From: Lichtheimia corymbifera B2541 | Lineage: Eukaryota; Mucoromycota; Mucoromycetes; Mucorales; Lichtheimiaceae | DNA: 42,345 bases | Direction of reading: 5' to 3' | Assembly (NCBI GenBank): GCA_000697475.1 | Contig: JNEU01000317.1 | Span: 1 to 42,345, forward strand | Notes under the pieces: generated by a model | What the model was told of the DNA's origin: nothing | The model's input: only the letters and a program-made list of their open reading frames with translations | Databases searched by the model: none | Part shown: piece by piece, positions 1 to 12,660 of the stretch | Layout: every line of letters begins with the position of its first letter | How positions within the stretch are numbered: position 1 is the first letter of the stretch | Position numbers and translations under genes: made by a program

Positions 1-75
1 CCCAGCCGAGCAACTTTGTTCGATTGAAGACCCCACGTTTCATTGTAAAGTTTAGAGATACAGGCACCCTTATTT
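1..75. repeat. Edge fragment of dispersed repeat
   Basis: The first 75 bases resemble stretches near 1793-1850 and 2155-2225: all share a block reading roughly caactttgt...cccatgcttcatt, followed at 2190-2215 by a shared caggcaccttTAT block. The window therefore seems to begin inside a repeat unit. Similarity was judged by eye and is imperfect. Confidence 0.5.
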
Positions 76-1265
76 TTTAATATGATGTAAGCGTGATGCT
101 ATATGATAGGTGGTCTTTGTTCATTGTCAATCGCCTCTCTCATATAGAGCCAAAGATGCAGAAGGACTGGAGGGTGCCACAAAGTCCAGGGGCTGGATTT
201 GAAAGGTCGATCCTATTGGCGGAGAGTGCATGATCGATCCTTCCCCTGCCTACCTGTAGTAACCTTCGCCTGTGATTGCCTGTATGCAGTGTTCTGTTCT
301 GATGTAAAGTATCGTAAAGATAGCGTTAGCTGAAACTTGACATACGTCATCATGGTGTAGGAACGTACTTGTAGGCACCACACTGTATCACAGGCCACTC
401 TTAAACATAACGCATCAAACTTACAATGAACTGAGCTTTCTGTAACAAGGTGTATTGTTGGCATCATCACTCTCGAATTTATTATCATTGAAATACAAGC
501 GTTCAAGATTTGACAGCGCTTTGTGTTATCAGCATGTGAACTAGGAAGCGATATCGGATGATAAATGCGATGATGCATACAGTAGTATGATCCAATTCCC
601 CCTTGTAATCCATAAACCAACAAGTGATCCACACGTTACACATACAAGCTGATTCCATGATGCCCTTATATTAACGAAAGTTGAAGAAGATGTTTATGAA
701 ATAAATATGATGATGGAACAGCAAAATGCAAATTGAAGAAGGTACATACGGGGAGAATTACGTAGAGGTAACAAGGGAAAATGTTTCATTGTATTCTTGA
801 TTGCTGCTTTCATAGACATCCTTCATCCGTGATTGCATCGACTTGAGTATTCGAATATTGTCCATGACTGTAAACACCTTTCGTCAATTCCATCTTATCC
901 ATCATCATCCTCAGCCGTATCCACGTGATATGATCCATGATCCCTGCTGCCAACGCGACCAGTAACCACCATGCTTCTCATTTCCATCCATCCATCCACC
1001 ATAAACATTCCAAATCCATATGTTGATAAAAACGAGCCCCAGAGACCGCTGATGACATGCTTCCATTTCCATTCGGCCCTTTGGTCTCTCGCTTTTTTTG
1101 GTCATTCTTCATCGCAGCTCAATCAACTGAAGCTTGCTTGTGTTGCAACGTAGTGGATGGCTGATATGGTGTCATCCAAACTAGACATCGCGTTCTGAAT
1201 GGGCCAAGGGAACCAAAACGCTCGATACACCCTATCCCTTCCATCTCATATACCAATACAACGCA
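76..1265. other. Gene-free stretch, left edge
   Basis: I see no recognisable coding sequence. Open frames here are short (139 codons at most, on the minus strand at 213-632), biased in composition, lack family motifs and are not joined by plausible splice sites. No tRNA-like A/B-box pair was noticed. Confidence 0.5.
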
Positions 1266-1760
1266 GTATTCAGATCCATATCCATAGGAATTCGTATGTA
1301 TTAAAGTAAGTTGCTACACGTAAATAAAGCTGCTTATATACAGTGGCTGCATGCTGTTCACGTGAAAAGGGTGCAAGACAAGTTGCTGCAAGTATATCGA
1401 GACAATGGTGTAGAGGGTACGCTAATAGCAAATGTTGGAATGAACGCTGTTATGAATGAGCGTGGTCGAGGAGGTGTAGAAGAGAGGATGTAGTGTCAAG
1501 AAACGCGGGTGTTGTAGTGGGGTGCACATGCCATGGAACTTGCCATTCAGTCAAAGACAATGGGATCAAGACTGTTGTAGGATGAACATGATGGGTTGAA
1601 GCAGGACAATCGTTCGCACGTTGTAGTTGTAGTCGAATGGGGCAACAGTTGAAGGAAGAAGCTGGAAGTGGAAGAGGTGGAAATTAAATTGATCAGGCAC
1701 TGCAATACAAATCCATGCACACTGTACATTGATCCATTATCTTGAGGTTGCTCACCTTGA
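1266..1760. repeat. Dispersed repeat, left copy
   Basis: This segment aligns colinearly, in the same orientation, with about 41820-42345. Shared landmarks in order are tcgtatgtatt, taaagctgctt, a ttgctgcaa block, gagacaatgg, tagtgtcaag, a gtgggGTGcac/tac..GCCATGG block, cttgccattcagtcaaag, gatcaagac, ttgaagca, caatcgttcgca, and catgcacactgt followed by attgatcca. Divergence is moderate, with small indels. No reverse transcriptase or transposase motif was seen, so the element class is unknown. Confidence 0.75.
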
Positions 1761-2240
1761 CCTCAAACTTGCACACAATGTGCTCTAGGGCATGCTGATC
1801 AACTTTGTCTTAATAAAGAACCCATGCTTCATTCAAAAATTTCGAAAGGGAGAGCATAATGTGGGATTGACTATGATGGATGGAAATTGGGAAAGCGCCG
1901 GATTTATGAAAAAGTCAATTAGTATGAATAATCTTGGGATTCCCCATTTCGAACATGAAACTTGGTAAGAAGGTTCTCTGAATCATGCTGATCAACTCCA
2001 TTCATTTTAAAACCGCATGTTTCATTACTGGATTTTTTGAGTGGGGTGGTCCATATGTTGGAGAGACAGTGTTGTACGGCCGATTGTTCCAAGATTGCTC
2101 AGCTCCATCGTGAAGCTTGCATACACATGGTGCTGTCGACCACGACGAGTATATTTGCTCTCATAAAGGCCTCACGCTTCATTATGAAAATGTTGAGAAA
2201 CAGGCACCTTTATGTTTTACATATGCCCATCTCGGAAGAA
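1735..2240. repeat. Tandem ~193-base repeat units (degenerate)
   Basis: The motif catgctgatcaact occurs at 1791 and again at 1984, a spacing of 193 bases. Each is preceded by an atcttg(a/g)g(g/a)tt...cc block and followed by (c/g)catg(c/t)ttcatt. A further partial unit containing cctcacgcttcattatg lies near 2169. The right-end repeat copy breaks off in the same preceding block at the window edge. Confidence 0.6.
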
Positions 2241-2286
2241 AGATAAAATATCATTGCAAAGCACTTCAATATAATAGAAAGACAAT

Positions 2287-2950
2287 GCCTGGCACTTAAG
2301 TGCTAGGAATTCCTCACCTTGCACTGTGTTGCCATTCAATGCCAGGCCATATAGTAAAATTGCTAGGCAGTGCTAGTCTTTCTGTTAATAGTGCCAGGAA
2401 GTGATATTCAGTGCCACGCAGTGCTAGGCTCCATATTGTAATGCAAGGCAGTGATAGGCAGTGCTAGTCTTTACACTAGTAGTGCCACGCAGTGATATTC
2501 AGTGCTAGGCAGTGCTAGGCTCTATATTGTAATGCAAGGCAGTGATAGGCAGTGATAGGCAGACGATATTTTTTGAAAGCCCCCACCACCATCGCTCAGT
2601 GCATGGTGATAACGTTATAAAGTTACCGCTTTTTAAAACATGCATAGCTACCATTGGTTATCATTGCTCTGCGTTACTTATATAGAGACCAGCACTGCCT
2701 ATCACTACCTATCACTGCCTTGCATTACAATATAGAGCCTAGCACTGCCTAGCACTGAATATCACTGCGTGGCACTACTAGTGTAAAGACTAGCACTGCC
2801 TATCACTGCCTTGCATTACAATATGGAGCTTAGCACTGCCTAGCACTGAATATCACTGCGTGGCACTGCTAGTGTAAAGACTAGCACTGCCTATCACTGC
2901 CTTGCATTACAATATGGAGCCTAGCACTGCCTTGCACTGCTCTTGTGTTT
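2287..2950. repeat. Inverted array of 91-base monomers (foldback element)
   Basis: The left arm (about 2347-2562) contains repeated units with tattgtaatgcaaggcagtgat, seen at 2434 and 2525, exactly 91 bases apart. The right arm (2696-2950) carries the reverse complement, with tgcattacaa starting at 2721, 2812 and 2903, again 91 bases apart. The arms mirror around position 2629 with a spacer of about 130 bases at 2563-2695. Each monomer is built of degenerate ten-base blocks like cagtgctagg. Outer remnants of the same blocks extend to about 3040. The RNA could fold into a long hairpin. No coding sequence is present. Confidence 0.85.
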
Positions 2951-3040
2951 CAGTGATATGAAGTGCAATCGAGTGCATCATGTAACATAAACTTTTCACG
3001 CCTATCAAGCAGTGCACTGCCAAGCACTACGGTGCACTTC

Positions 3041-3834
3041 AGGGATATTTTTTCTTTCTTTCGAGATGCCTTAAGCGTGATGGAGTTGCTTTTTCCTACT
3101 GGATGGTGCCGACTGCATTAACGGAAGGATGAATATGACACTTCCACATCAGCCTAATCTAGGAGAAGACTATCTTGTGTCCGATATGGGACGAATTTAT
3201 TCGCTGGCATATCTCAAATTCTTGAAGATTGAACACATAGCCATGTGTGCTTATCGAACGGGGTTGTCTCTATGCATAAGACTGCTGGATTGATTTTGTA
3301 CAAAGTTTGAGTAGCGGACAAATGCCCTGGATCCTCTATTCGCGAAGGGAACGGAACCTCAAAGAAAAGCAGCATTGAATGCGTACATGTAAGCAAGAAT
3401 TATGAGTGTGTTTATGGGAAACTTCTCTGCCTCTATCGGGGGTGGGGGTTGAAGCCTAAGCAGCATCCGGTACGTTGATGAATGTATTATGGATACTAGT
3501 ATCACATGACTTTAATGATCCGACCCTTTAGCTATCGCTGGATCCACTACAGTATTTTCTGGTTTGCTTTTACTTGCTGCTCCCGTTATCGTTATTTATA
3601 TCCCCTTTGTAAACTACTCCTGTACTTGGTGGAAATACCCATATCACGCACATATATATCCATCATCTTGATTCAGCTTGCGTATGGTTATAACTTAATC
3701 TGCTACCCTTTATTGAAGAACGCTGTATATAATAACCAAAATGAAGCAAATAGAAGTCCTCATTTTATTTTATTGTTGCTGTTCATTTACAAAGAGGAAA
3801 ACACAGAGATTTACACAAGCTAATGATGATCCCT
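3041..3834. other. Intergenic stretch downstream of the V-ATPase B gene
   Basis: No supported gene. An open frame at 3506-3823 is tyrosine- and leucine-rich with no known motif and lies in the expected 3' flank of the minus-strand gene ending at 3835. I read it as chance. Confidence 0.5.
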
Positions 3835-6088
<2,254 letters not shown>

Positions 6089-6325
6089 GTCGAGTAGAGT
6101 TGTATATGAAACTGAAAAGGGGGAGAAGAGAAATATACAAAGAGAAGAAAGAAGCGCTTGTGGGCGTTTTGGACGCCGTCAGTCAGCCATTTGGCTCTCT
6201 CTTGCTGCTGCTGCTGCTGCTGTGTGTGTATGTGTGTGATACCTATGTTGCCTGATTGGGTGTACTTTATCTTCCCACTTGACTCGGTTGCCCTTTAGTC
6301 ATTCCTTTTCCTTGCTCTCCATCGA
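6089..6325. promoter_or_regulatory. Shared divergent promoter with CTG and TG tracts
   Basis: The 237 bases between the start codons of VMA2 (minus) and the thioesterase-like gene (plus) must hold both promoters. They contain a (CTG)6 tract at 6205-6222 running directly into a (TG)n tract to 6238. No clear TATA box was seen. Confidence 0.5.
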
Positions 6326-7302
6326 ATGCTTTCAAGTGCAAAGAGTGTGTCTGCTGCCATTGGTGTCCCTGCCTTGATTATCGTCTTATCCCATGTCAAG
6401 TCCTGGCCATTAAGCTATACTTTACGCTCTTGGTGGTTACTGCGCTCTCTCGTCAAAGAGGCTAATGAACGAGGTCTTGAGCCTGAAGGTAAAATGATTA
6501 TAGAATACGGAGGAGGTCTATATGTACATGTCAGCTGATCTTGGGTATATATCTAGTACTGTTCACAGTCGTATCGCAGAAGCATCGATGTTTATATGAT
6601 GATATTGATTACAACCAACACATGGTAAGCAGCATCCAATACTCTAATATTATGTTTACCTAATCATACTCTATATTTGTATAGAACAATAGGTATATGG
6701 AAATGGATTCAATGAAGGGGACAACAAAGGCTAACGACGTTTAATATGAGATAGCACGTTCAACAAGATCCTTGACTTTGGCCGGATACAGCTATTGTAC
6801 AGCATTATGCCGCGTATCATGATGGAGCCCCATCATCATATCTTTTGCCACAATGCTGGTGTGATGACCTTGTTCAAGAATGAGATACGACCATGGACGC
6901 AATATACTATGCAAACACGTAAGCATAATGGTTGCCAGGCAACAAGGATTATCCTAATTTAGGTCTTGTTGCTATGTAGGTGTGTGGACTTGGAATGAAA
7001 AGTGGCTATGGATACAGCATCGATTCCTTTTGCCTGATGGTGAAGTAGCATGCTTGGCTGTCAGCAAATTGGTCTTCAAACTGATCACTGGGAAAACGGT
7101 TCCCCCTGTGCAAGTATTCGAATTATGCGGACATGATGTGACCGATCCAGTTGCTGAAGAACGACGACTTCGAAATTGGCAAGCCGCAGCTGGATTGCTT
7201 GAAGCAGACAAAGCGTTACGAGAAGATCCGTTCAGCTGGGATGATTGTGGTCCGTTCGTAACCAAGGATGGCCCTTTCGTCACCAGGGCTTCCAAACTCT
7301 GA
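6326..7302 (+). CDS. Hotdog thioesterase-like protein (THEM6/4HBT_2 type), copy 1
   Basis: Predicted to be a hotdog-fold acyl-thioesterase-like protein; substrate unknown. Exons 6326-6488, 6557-6624, 6685-6692, 6755-6918 and 6980-7302 join to 241 residues. A hydrophobic N-terminus is followed by the hotdog signature, YDDIDYNQHMNNSTFNKILD, whose Asp and Asn/His residues fit the 4HBT family. Later blocks are RPWTQYTMQTR, VWTWNEKWLWIQHRFL and GHDVTDP. Exon 3 is only eight bases long and encodes most of the HM-NN-S junction. The same microexon occurs in the paralogue at 30997-31912, which supports the model. Intron 4 (6919-6979) is absent from that paralogue. It shares its promoter region with VMA2. 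Family membership is fairly sure; biochemical role is not. Confidence 0.82.
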
Positions 7303-8342
7303 AACCTATATACGTATACTTGTACACCTCTATTAAGTAGAAGTCTTCTAATTGCTATGATGTATTATTAAAAGAAGTTTCAATGTTCCACAAATTGACA
7401 ACCATCCCCTTTAAACGAAAGCCTAATTCTGGAATCAGTAATGCATCCCACTCCCCCATCCAACCAGTAAAAGGGGTACATGGGTCAGATGGTGACACTG
7501 CAGCTCGATGGCTAGGCTAGAAGGTGGTTCATCGTAAACTCGCTGTGCCTCTTTTTCTTTATGCACATCGATGTAGCTTCATGCCATGCAACAGCTCTCA
7601 AAGTCAAACGTCAATATTTTCATTGTACATTTGCGATAATCATAATGGTACATCTATAATGACATTAAAAGGGTGCTATTGGCATGCATAGTGTAAAGGG
7701 TTACATTTCCTTCTAGAAGGGGGTTAAACGATCCATTGTACACGTTGGGTGATCCATTTGACAAAAAGGGTGGATGCACAAACAATCGGGATCTCTCTCT
7801 ATTTCTTTTTCCACATACAGCTGCATGTCACTGTCAACAATGAATCCTTACTTTTTCTCCTTACAGCATACCATAATTTCTTTCAAGATTGTTCACCACT
7901 GAATCCACGCTATAGCTTGTTTACAATGAAATGCGTTCTGCAGCTCAGATGATAATTATTAGCTTTGGCGACAGGACGCCTTCTTTGTACCCTATCTCAT
8001 GTTTGTACTATCCACTGAACATTACTTGACAACGGCTCTTACGTTCCTATGTCGCACACCTTATCATGATTGGAAACTTGCTGTCACCCCAAGCCCAACA
8101 TGGTGAAGAAGATGTAACGGCGTGAGAGAATCGTCTCGCTCGTTCTCCACCATTACCTATCTTCTTGATACGCAGCATAAATAGGGATTTACTCCTTGGC
8201 TCTGATTTTCCTTTGCTTTAAAAAGGTTTGTGTGCTACAAATGATGGCTTTTCTTTTAAATTTACTTCTTCTTCTTTATCGTTCCCTGCCACTTTACAGC
8301 CACTGACACTCGTTTTTTCTTATCATAAGCACACGTAGTATC
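7303..8342. other. Intergenic stretch, about 1 kb
   Basis: No gene recognised. It should hold the 3' end of the thioesterase-like gene and the promoter of the zinc-finger gene. An AT-rich cataaatagg at 8176-8185 is a possible TATA-like element, about 160 bases before the start codon at 8343. Confidence 0.45.
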
Positions 8343-9152
8343 ATGAGCAACATCAAGAAGATTTACACATGCAGTTATTGTTCAAAGACATTTTCCAAAC
8401 CAAGCGCTCTCAGACCACATGTTTATACCCATACTGGAGAAAAGCCATATACCTGTCATGTGTAAGGATAATGGACGTGCAGCGTGATGGATTGGATCCA
8501 GAACCAATGATTGACCAAAGCCCCTAGAGAAGGATGCGGGCGTCAGTTTTCAGTGGTGAGCAATCTACGTCGGCATTTCAAGCTACATACAGCAGCAGCC
8601 AACAAGTCGGCATTATCTATAAGACAGCACCAGCAGCGTAAAACTCAACGTTCTGCTATCCGTGTAGCCCAACATCAAATGCCAAGGAGATCTCCACCAG
8701 CAATGCCACGGCGACTTCTCCCTGCAAGCCCATCATCGTTAATGATACCAACGCCACCAATGATCAACGTCATAGTGCCTTCCACTGACGGCATTGCTAC
8801 TACTACTACTACTATGGCACCGCCACCACCATCCAATCTTTCATTTAACCTCGACGAGAATGGTCATATGCCAATGTGGGTAAATCCATATATGACCAAT
8901 TGTTCATTCAGTTCTCAGCCGTTTATCGATAACTGCCATGCCAATAATGGAGGGTTAATCTCGGATACCACAACCACCAGCGTACCACCACCATCATGTT
9001 CCACCAGCTTGTTTTCTTTTCAATGCTATATGGACGCCACCACAGAGTCACCCATGACAACGTTTTATGTAGCCAACGACAGCAGCAACAGCAGAACCAT
9101 GATGGGCAGCCACATGTGCCCTTCTTTTCTTTCACATCATGAACGCACTTAA
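8343..9152 (+). CDS. C2H2 zinc-finger protein, two fingers
   Basis: A likely DNA-binding transcription factor of 247 residues. Exon 1 is 8343-8461; the intron 8462-8527 splits the second finger; exon 2 is 8528-9152. Finger 1 near residues 9-29 is Cys-x2-Cys-x12-His-x3-His. It is joined by the classic TGEKPY linker to finger 2, Cys-x4-Cys-x12-His-x3-His, containing [19 protein letters not shown]. The rest is low-complexity sequence rich in Ser, Pro, Thr and Met, with no second domain. The start at 8343 places a short lead ([10 protein letters not shown]) before the first finger, as in many fungal C2H2 proteins. Targets cannot be inferred. The gene ends 103 bases from the convergent transporter gene. 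Confidence 0.85.
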
Positions 9153-9255
9153 GCTATAGTATATTTCATGTAGCGATTACCATAATACTATTTGTAGTTG
9201 GCAAGAGGTAATAATACTACTGTACATGATCTTTATTTTTTGAGTGCTTGTGTAT

Positions 9256-10863
9256 TTATGATTTGGATGGCTTGTTTGGGTTGGGAACAAATATCCATCC
9301 CACCATGATGGTGCATGCCATGGCCATGGTAAAAGGTGGTATGGCTGTAACACCGGCATTGGCAATAAGCACACCAGTGAGGAATGGAAAAAAAGCTGAT
9401 CCAGCACTGCCAAACTAAGACAAATGATATCAGAAAAATGCTTCACCAATAACCATTACTATCACCTACCGCGCTAAGAAAGCCAACAGTGGCTGCGTAT
9501 AACCTGCACGGCACGCATTGGCGAGCAATGGATAATAAGGTTGGAAAAAGTGGCCCAAGAGCAATGCCCGAAATGACGAGTGCCGTTGCATTGATAGGAA
9601 CATTGGGTACGAGCCAAAACACCACAAGCATGGAAATAAGGACGCTGATATAAATATAAACCATTCGTTTCTCGCCAAATCGCAGAGTGATGTATCCAAG
9701 AGCAATGCGTCCCATACATAAGCCAGCCCAATAGCCTGACATGATATGTGACATGGCATCGTTGTCTGAGCTACGCTCGTTGATCAAGAAAGTGTAAGCC
9801 CAATTACCCAAGGTAACCTCGATGCCGACGTAAAATAATAGGTACACTGCACCCACATGGGCCACACGCTGACGAATGCTTGACCATAGGATGTTCTTAT
9901 CTTCAACAAAGGTATGTGATGATGCCGTTGATGCACTATCGCTATCATGCATATCCACTGCTGTACGTTCCAAATCTGGATGATGTAAATCCAAATGATG
10001 ACGCTCATCAGCAATCCTCACATGTCGAAAAGTGATCAGCGTTGTAAGGGCATTGATGAAAGCCAACCCACACAGGATCATATAAGTGGTATTCCAAGCC
10101 CATCGCGATAATACTGCTGATGCAACAAAGGGTCCAACCAAAGCACCAAGGCCAAAAGATGCTGGAAAAAAGGTATTTGGTAAGCACACATATTCGTTCT
10201 AGTATCACCATTTCTCCTATTGCATGCATACCATGTAAGAAATTCAGCATCATTGTCGAATCAGGCAACTCGCCCACATAAACATTTGCCCCGGATTGTA
10301 CAAGAGCAACACCGAAACCGATAAACACATATGATGCGCAGAGTGCTGGAAATGGTAATGCTGGCAGCACCAAACCATACCCAAGCGTCAAAGCAATACC
10401 ACCAACGGCGATGGCTCTGGATTGTCGATAGCGCTTAACGATAAAGCCATTCAATAAAGCAGCTACATACCACCAAATAGAGATGATGAGAAGGGGTGCC
10501 CATTTACATATTTCAACGTCGGCTACTATCAGCACAGCTAACCTACCAATAGCAAAGCCAGAGGCGTAACATAGAAATACAATGGATACAATTGATTGTG
10601 TCACCTGGTAATGTGCCTGAATGCTTGGTAAAATGATACCCTGGTAGGACATGGTGTTAGGCTCGATAGTGGTGGTGGTGACGCATTGTGTAGCCCATTT
10701 TCTGTGTCGATCCTTTTGTTTGTATTACCAAGTTGCCGTCATTCATGCCTGTCAGGAACTGGATGTAGTATGATTGTATGAGGGGCGCAAGGCGAGGTTT
10801 CCACCGTTGCCACCTTGAAGGTCCTTGCTCTTTTGTGAATTCCTTGTCGACGTTGTTTTGCAT
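9256..10863 (-). CDS. Major facilitator superfamily transporter
   Basis: A multi-pass membrane transporter of 436 residues, length and hydrophobicity fitting the 12-helix MFS plan. Exons 10863-10729, 10640-10547, 10462-10232, 10161-9470 and 9414-9256 join in phase. The N-terminal half reads YIQFLTGMNDGNLGIILPSI, then a loop with NGFIVKRYRQSRAIAVGGIA, which fits the MFS loop 2-3 basic motif. A hydrophilic Ser/His/Asp-rich central loop (HHLDLHHPDLERT...) separates the halves. The C-terminal half has GYWAGLCMGRIALGYITLRFG and ends NPNKPSKS. Overall style recalls the fucose-permease-like fungal MFS group (yeast Bsc6-like), but substrate is unknown. A run of adenines and GCA triplets lies just upstream of the start. 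Confidence 0.87.
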
Positions 10864-10901
10864 TTCTTGTAAAGTGGATTAACAGTGATGAAGAAAAGAG
10901 A

Positions 10902-10926
10902 AAAAAAAAAGCAGCAGCAGCAGCAG
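10902..10926. repeat. Poly-A / (GCA)n microsatellite
   Basis: A run of A (10902-10910) joins about five to six GCA triplets to 10926, 39-63 bases upstream of the MFS start codon, so probably in its 5' leader or promoter. The remaining sequence to 11170 shows no gene. Confidence 0.7.
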
Positions 10927-11170
10927 AACTTTTAACTAAGATGATGATGCGTATTCCAAAACCGTTTTTAGCTGTTTAGTGTGTTTATAGGGAGAATGCA
11001 GAAATCTGACATGTAGAAATGTGATAAGGAGTTAGTGATAAACTAAAAGGTGTGATGAAGATCGACAATGCATTGGTGGGTGAGCCAGGATCTGCAACAG
11101 GGTCTCTCTGTCGTTTGAATCGCAACACGACTGAGCATTAAAATCTGCCTCTACTGCCCTTTATCAACAT

Positions 11171-12344
11171 TTACGCTTTATTACCACCTTTCTCCTGTTC
11201 TATCCATTCCCCTTTCAAAAGGAGACGTGATCTTAGATTGGCCAGTCTTCTATCGTTTAGCTCCTTTAACTCGCGTAGCCGTGCTAGTACATCAAAAGGA
11301 TTTCCGCATCGGGTGGCAATATGCAATGCTGGTTCATGCACACGCATGAATGGGTTGTATTGTTTTTCTTGGCCAAGCGTTGATGGTATCGTCATTGCCC
11401 GTCCTTGACACCAGCGATATTTAGCTTGCACATGCTCGTTTTCCGGCTCGATCGTCAATGCAAACTAAGATGCAAATAGAAAGCAAAAACAAAAACATGC
11501 AGGACCAAATTAGAAACAATGCCATCATCATAGTCACCTCCGACAATGATGCATACGTTTAAATTCGATTCAGTATTTTCGTGCCCACAATAGATCTTTG
11601 TGGCGTCATTAAGGTTGGCTATCACTTTATAAAGGATGTGGTACAGGTCCATGACGTGAGACTCACTGAATTTCCCTATGCCGCCAACTAGCAGGACACT
11701 TTACAATAGCATCATGGTTCACATATCAGTCATTTAGCGTGTTAATTTCCCCTTTCATCCACCCTATGTTGTTGTTTTTTCATGCACGTAAAATCAATTA
11801 AGCACCTACTCTCCAGTAAACATTACACGTTCGTTTGTGGATGGATCAAAAACGTAAAAGCATGCATCATCTCTAGTATGGCATGCTGTTTCTAAAACCG
11901 TCACGTAGAGGCTTCCTAGTAGAAACGCTTCACCGTTTTTACAAACATGGTTGATCTCGGGTATCCTCAAGTCTGCACCATACACAATAAGATGCGGCAT
12001 ATGTGCTAGCTGTTAAAGTGGGCTTAGTTGCAGAGGGGATGCATGCTTAAGCGGTTACTTACAAGCTCGACATTGCCTCCGCTGTGGTCGCAGTGGTAAT
12101 GTGTGACGAAGATGCTGCGTTGCTATTGTTGATTAGTGAAAAGATCACGGGGATGCCATTAGGTTCCATTGTTCCACCTTTTCAGTTTTGCTTGCATTTG
12201 TGCAGCAAGACGTAAAGTTTTCAATGCATCCACGCAATCGATCATAGCAGCTTCACGGGTCTTTTCATCCATCAAAAGATAGGAATAGCTATCTCCATCG
12301 ACAGGGATTGGTATTACTTTCATATCTGGGATCTTGATTTGCAC
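11171..12344 (-). CDS. GLO2: Glyoxalase II (hydroxyacylglutathione hydrolase)
   Basis: A metallo-beta-lactamase-fold hydrolase that cleaves S-lactoylglutathione to D-lactate and glutathione, the second step of methylglyoxal detoxification. Exons 12344-12178, 12114-12063, 12009-11810, 11698-11557 and 11464-11171 join to 284 residues. The metal motif is THYHCDH (H61, H63, D65, H66). The other expected ligands are present: His117 in ACHT, the bridging Asp140 in FTGD, and His179 in YCGHE. The FTGD codon is split by an intron, so the unspliced frame misleadingly reads FTGE. C-terminal YNPFMRVHEPAL and RLRELKEL match the glutathione-binding region of the family. The start is the first Met; a Met eight residues in is also possible. 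No clear mitochondrial presequence is seen. Confidence 0.92.
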
Positions 12345-12595
12345 AGCCGATGGTATGTCAATCCGGGGATATGAATTTATATATAAAAGAATGTAAGAGA
12401 AATTACCCGATGCCTTTTTAACTATTGTTATTTCGAAACAGCCATAGGCATTTCAGTAGCCAATCATCGTTTTGTGCTTTTTGAAGATGTGTATGTATTG
12501 TATTGACAAATCATAGACGATAATTTAAGGAGCAAGCCATGTTATGCTTTTTCTTCTACAGGTGTTGTGTGTATATACGAGCATATGAGACCTTA
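12345..12595. other. Spacer upstream of glyoxalase II
   Basis: AT-rich sequence with an atatataaaag element at 12378-12388 that could read as TATA on either strand. No coding sequence recognised. Confidence 0.4.
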
Positions 12596-12660
12596 AGCTG
12601 GCCTTCCCAATATTCCTTGGGGTGCTTGATATCAGGCTTAACGATAGCTGAAATGGGTGC
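12596..12660 (-). pseudogene. Peroxiredoxin C-terminus-like relic
   Basis: On the minus strand this stretch reads AIVKPDIKHPKEYWEGQLK. It closely resembles the end of the intact peroxiredoxin 2.1 kb away ([18 protein letters not shown]) in both protein and DNA. No matching catalytic cysteine region was found upstream in frame, so I read it as a duplicated fragment or relic, possibly captured as the tail of the decayed gene next to it. Chance similarity cannot be fully excluded over so short a length. Confidence 0.4.

Noticed and set aside
1311..1493. Small protein shared by the two repeat copies (NKAAxIQWLxAVH)
   Set aside because: The frames agree for only about 15 residues, then diverge through indels, as expected for noncoding repeat DNA.
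2287..2950. CRISPR-like array
   Set aside because: Repeats are tandem 91-base monomers in inverted orientation without unique spacers, in a eukaryotic, intron-rich context.
3506..3823. 105-codon plus-strand open frame
   Set aside because: Tyr/Leu-rich chance frame in the 3' flank of VMA2.
11810..11818. Loss of the bridging Asp (FTGE) in glyoxalase II
   Set aside because: The codon is split by an intron (GA|T). After splicing it reads Asp, so the metal site is complete.
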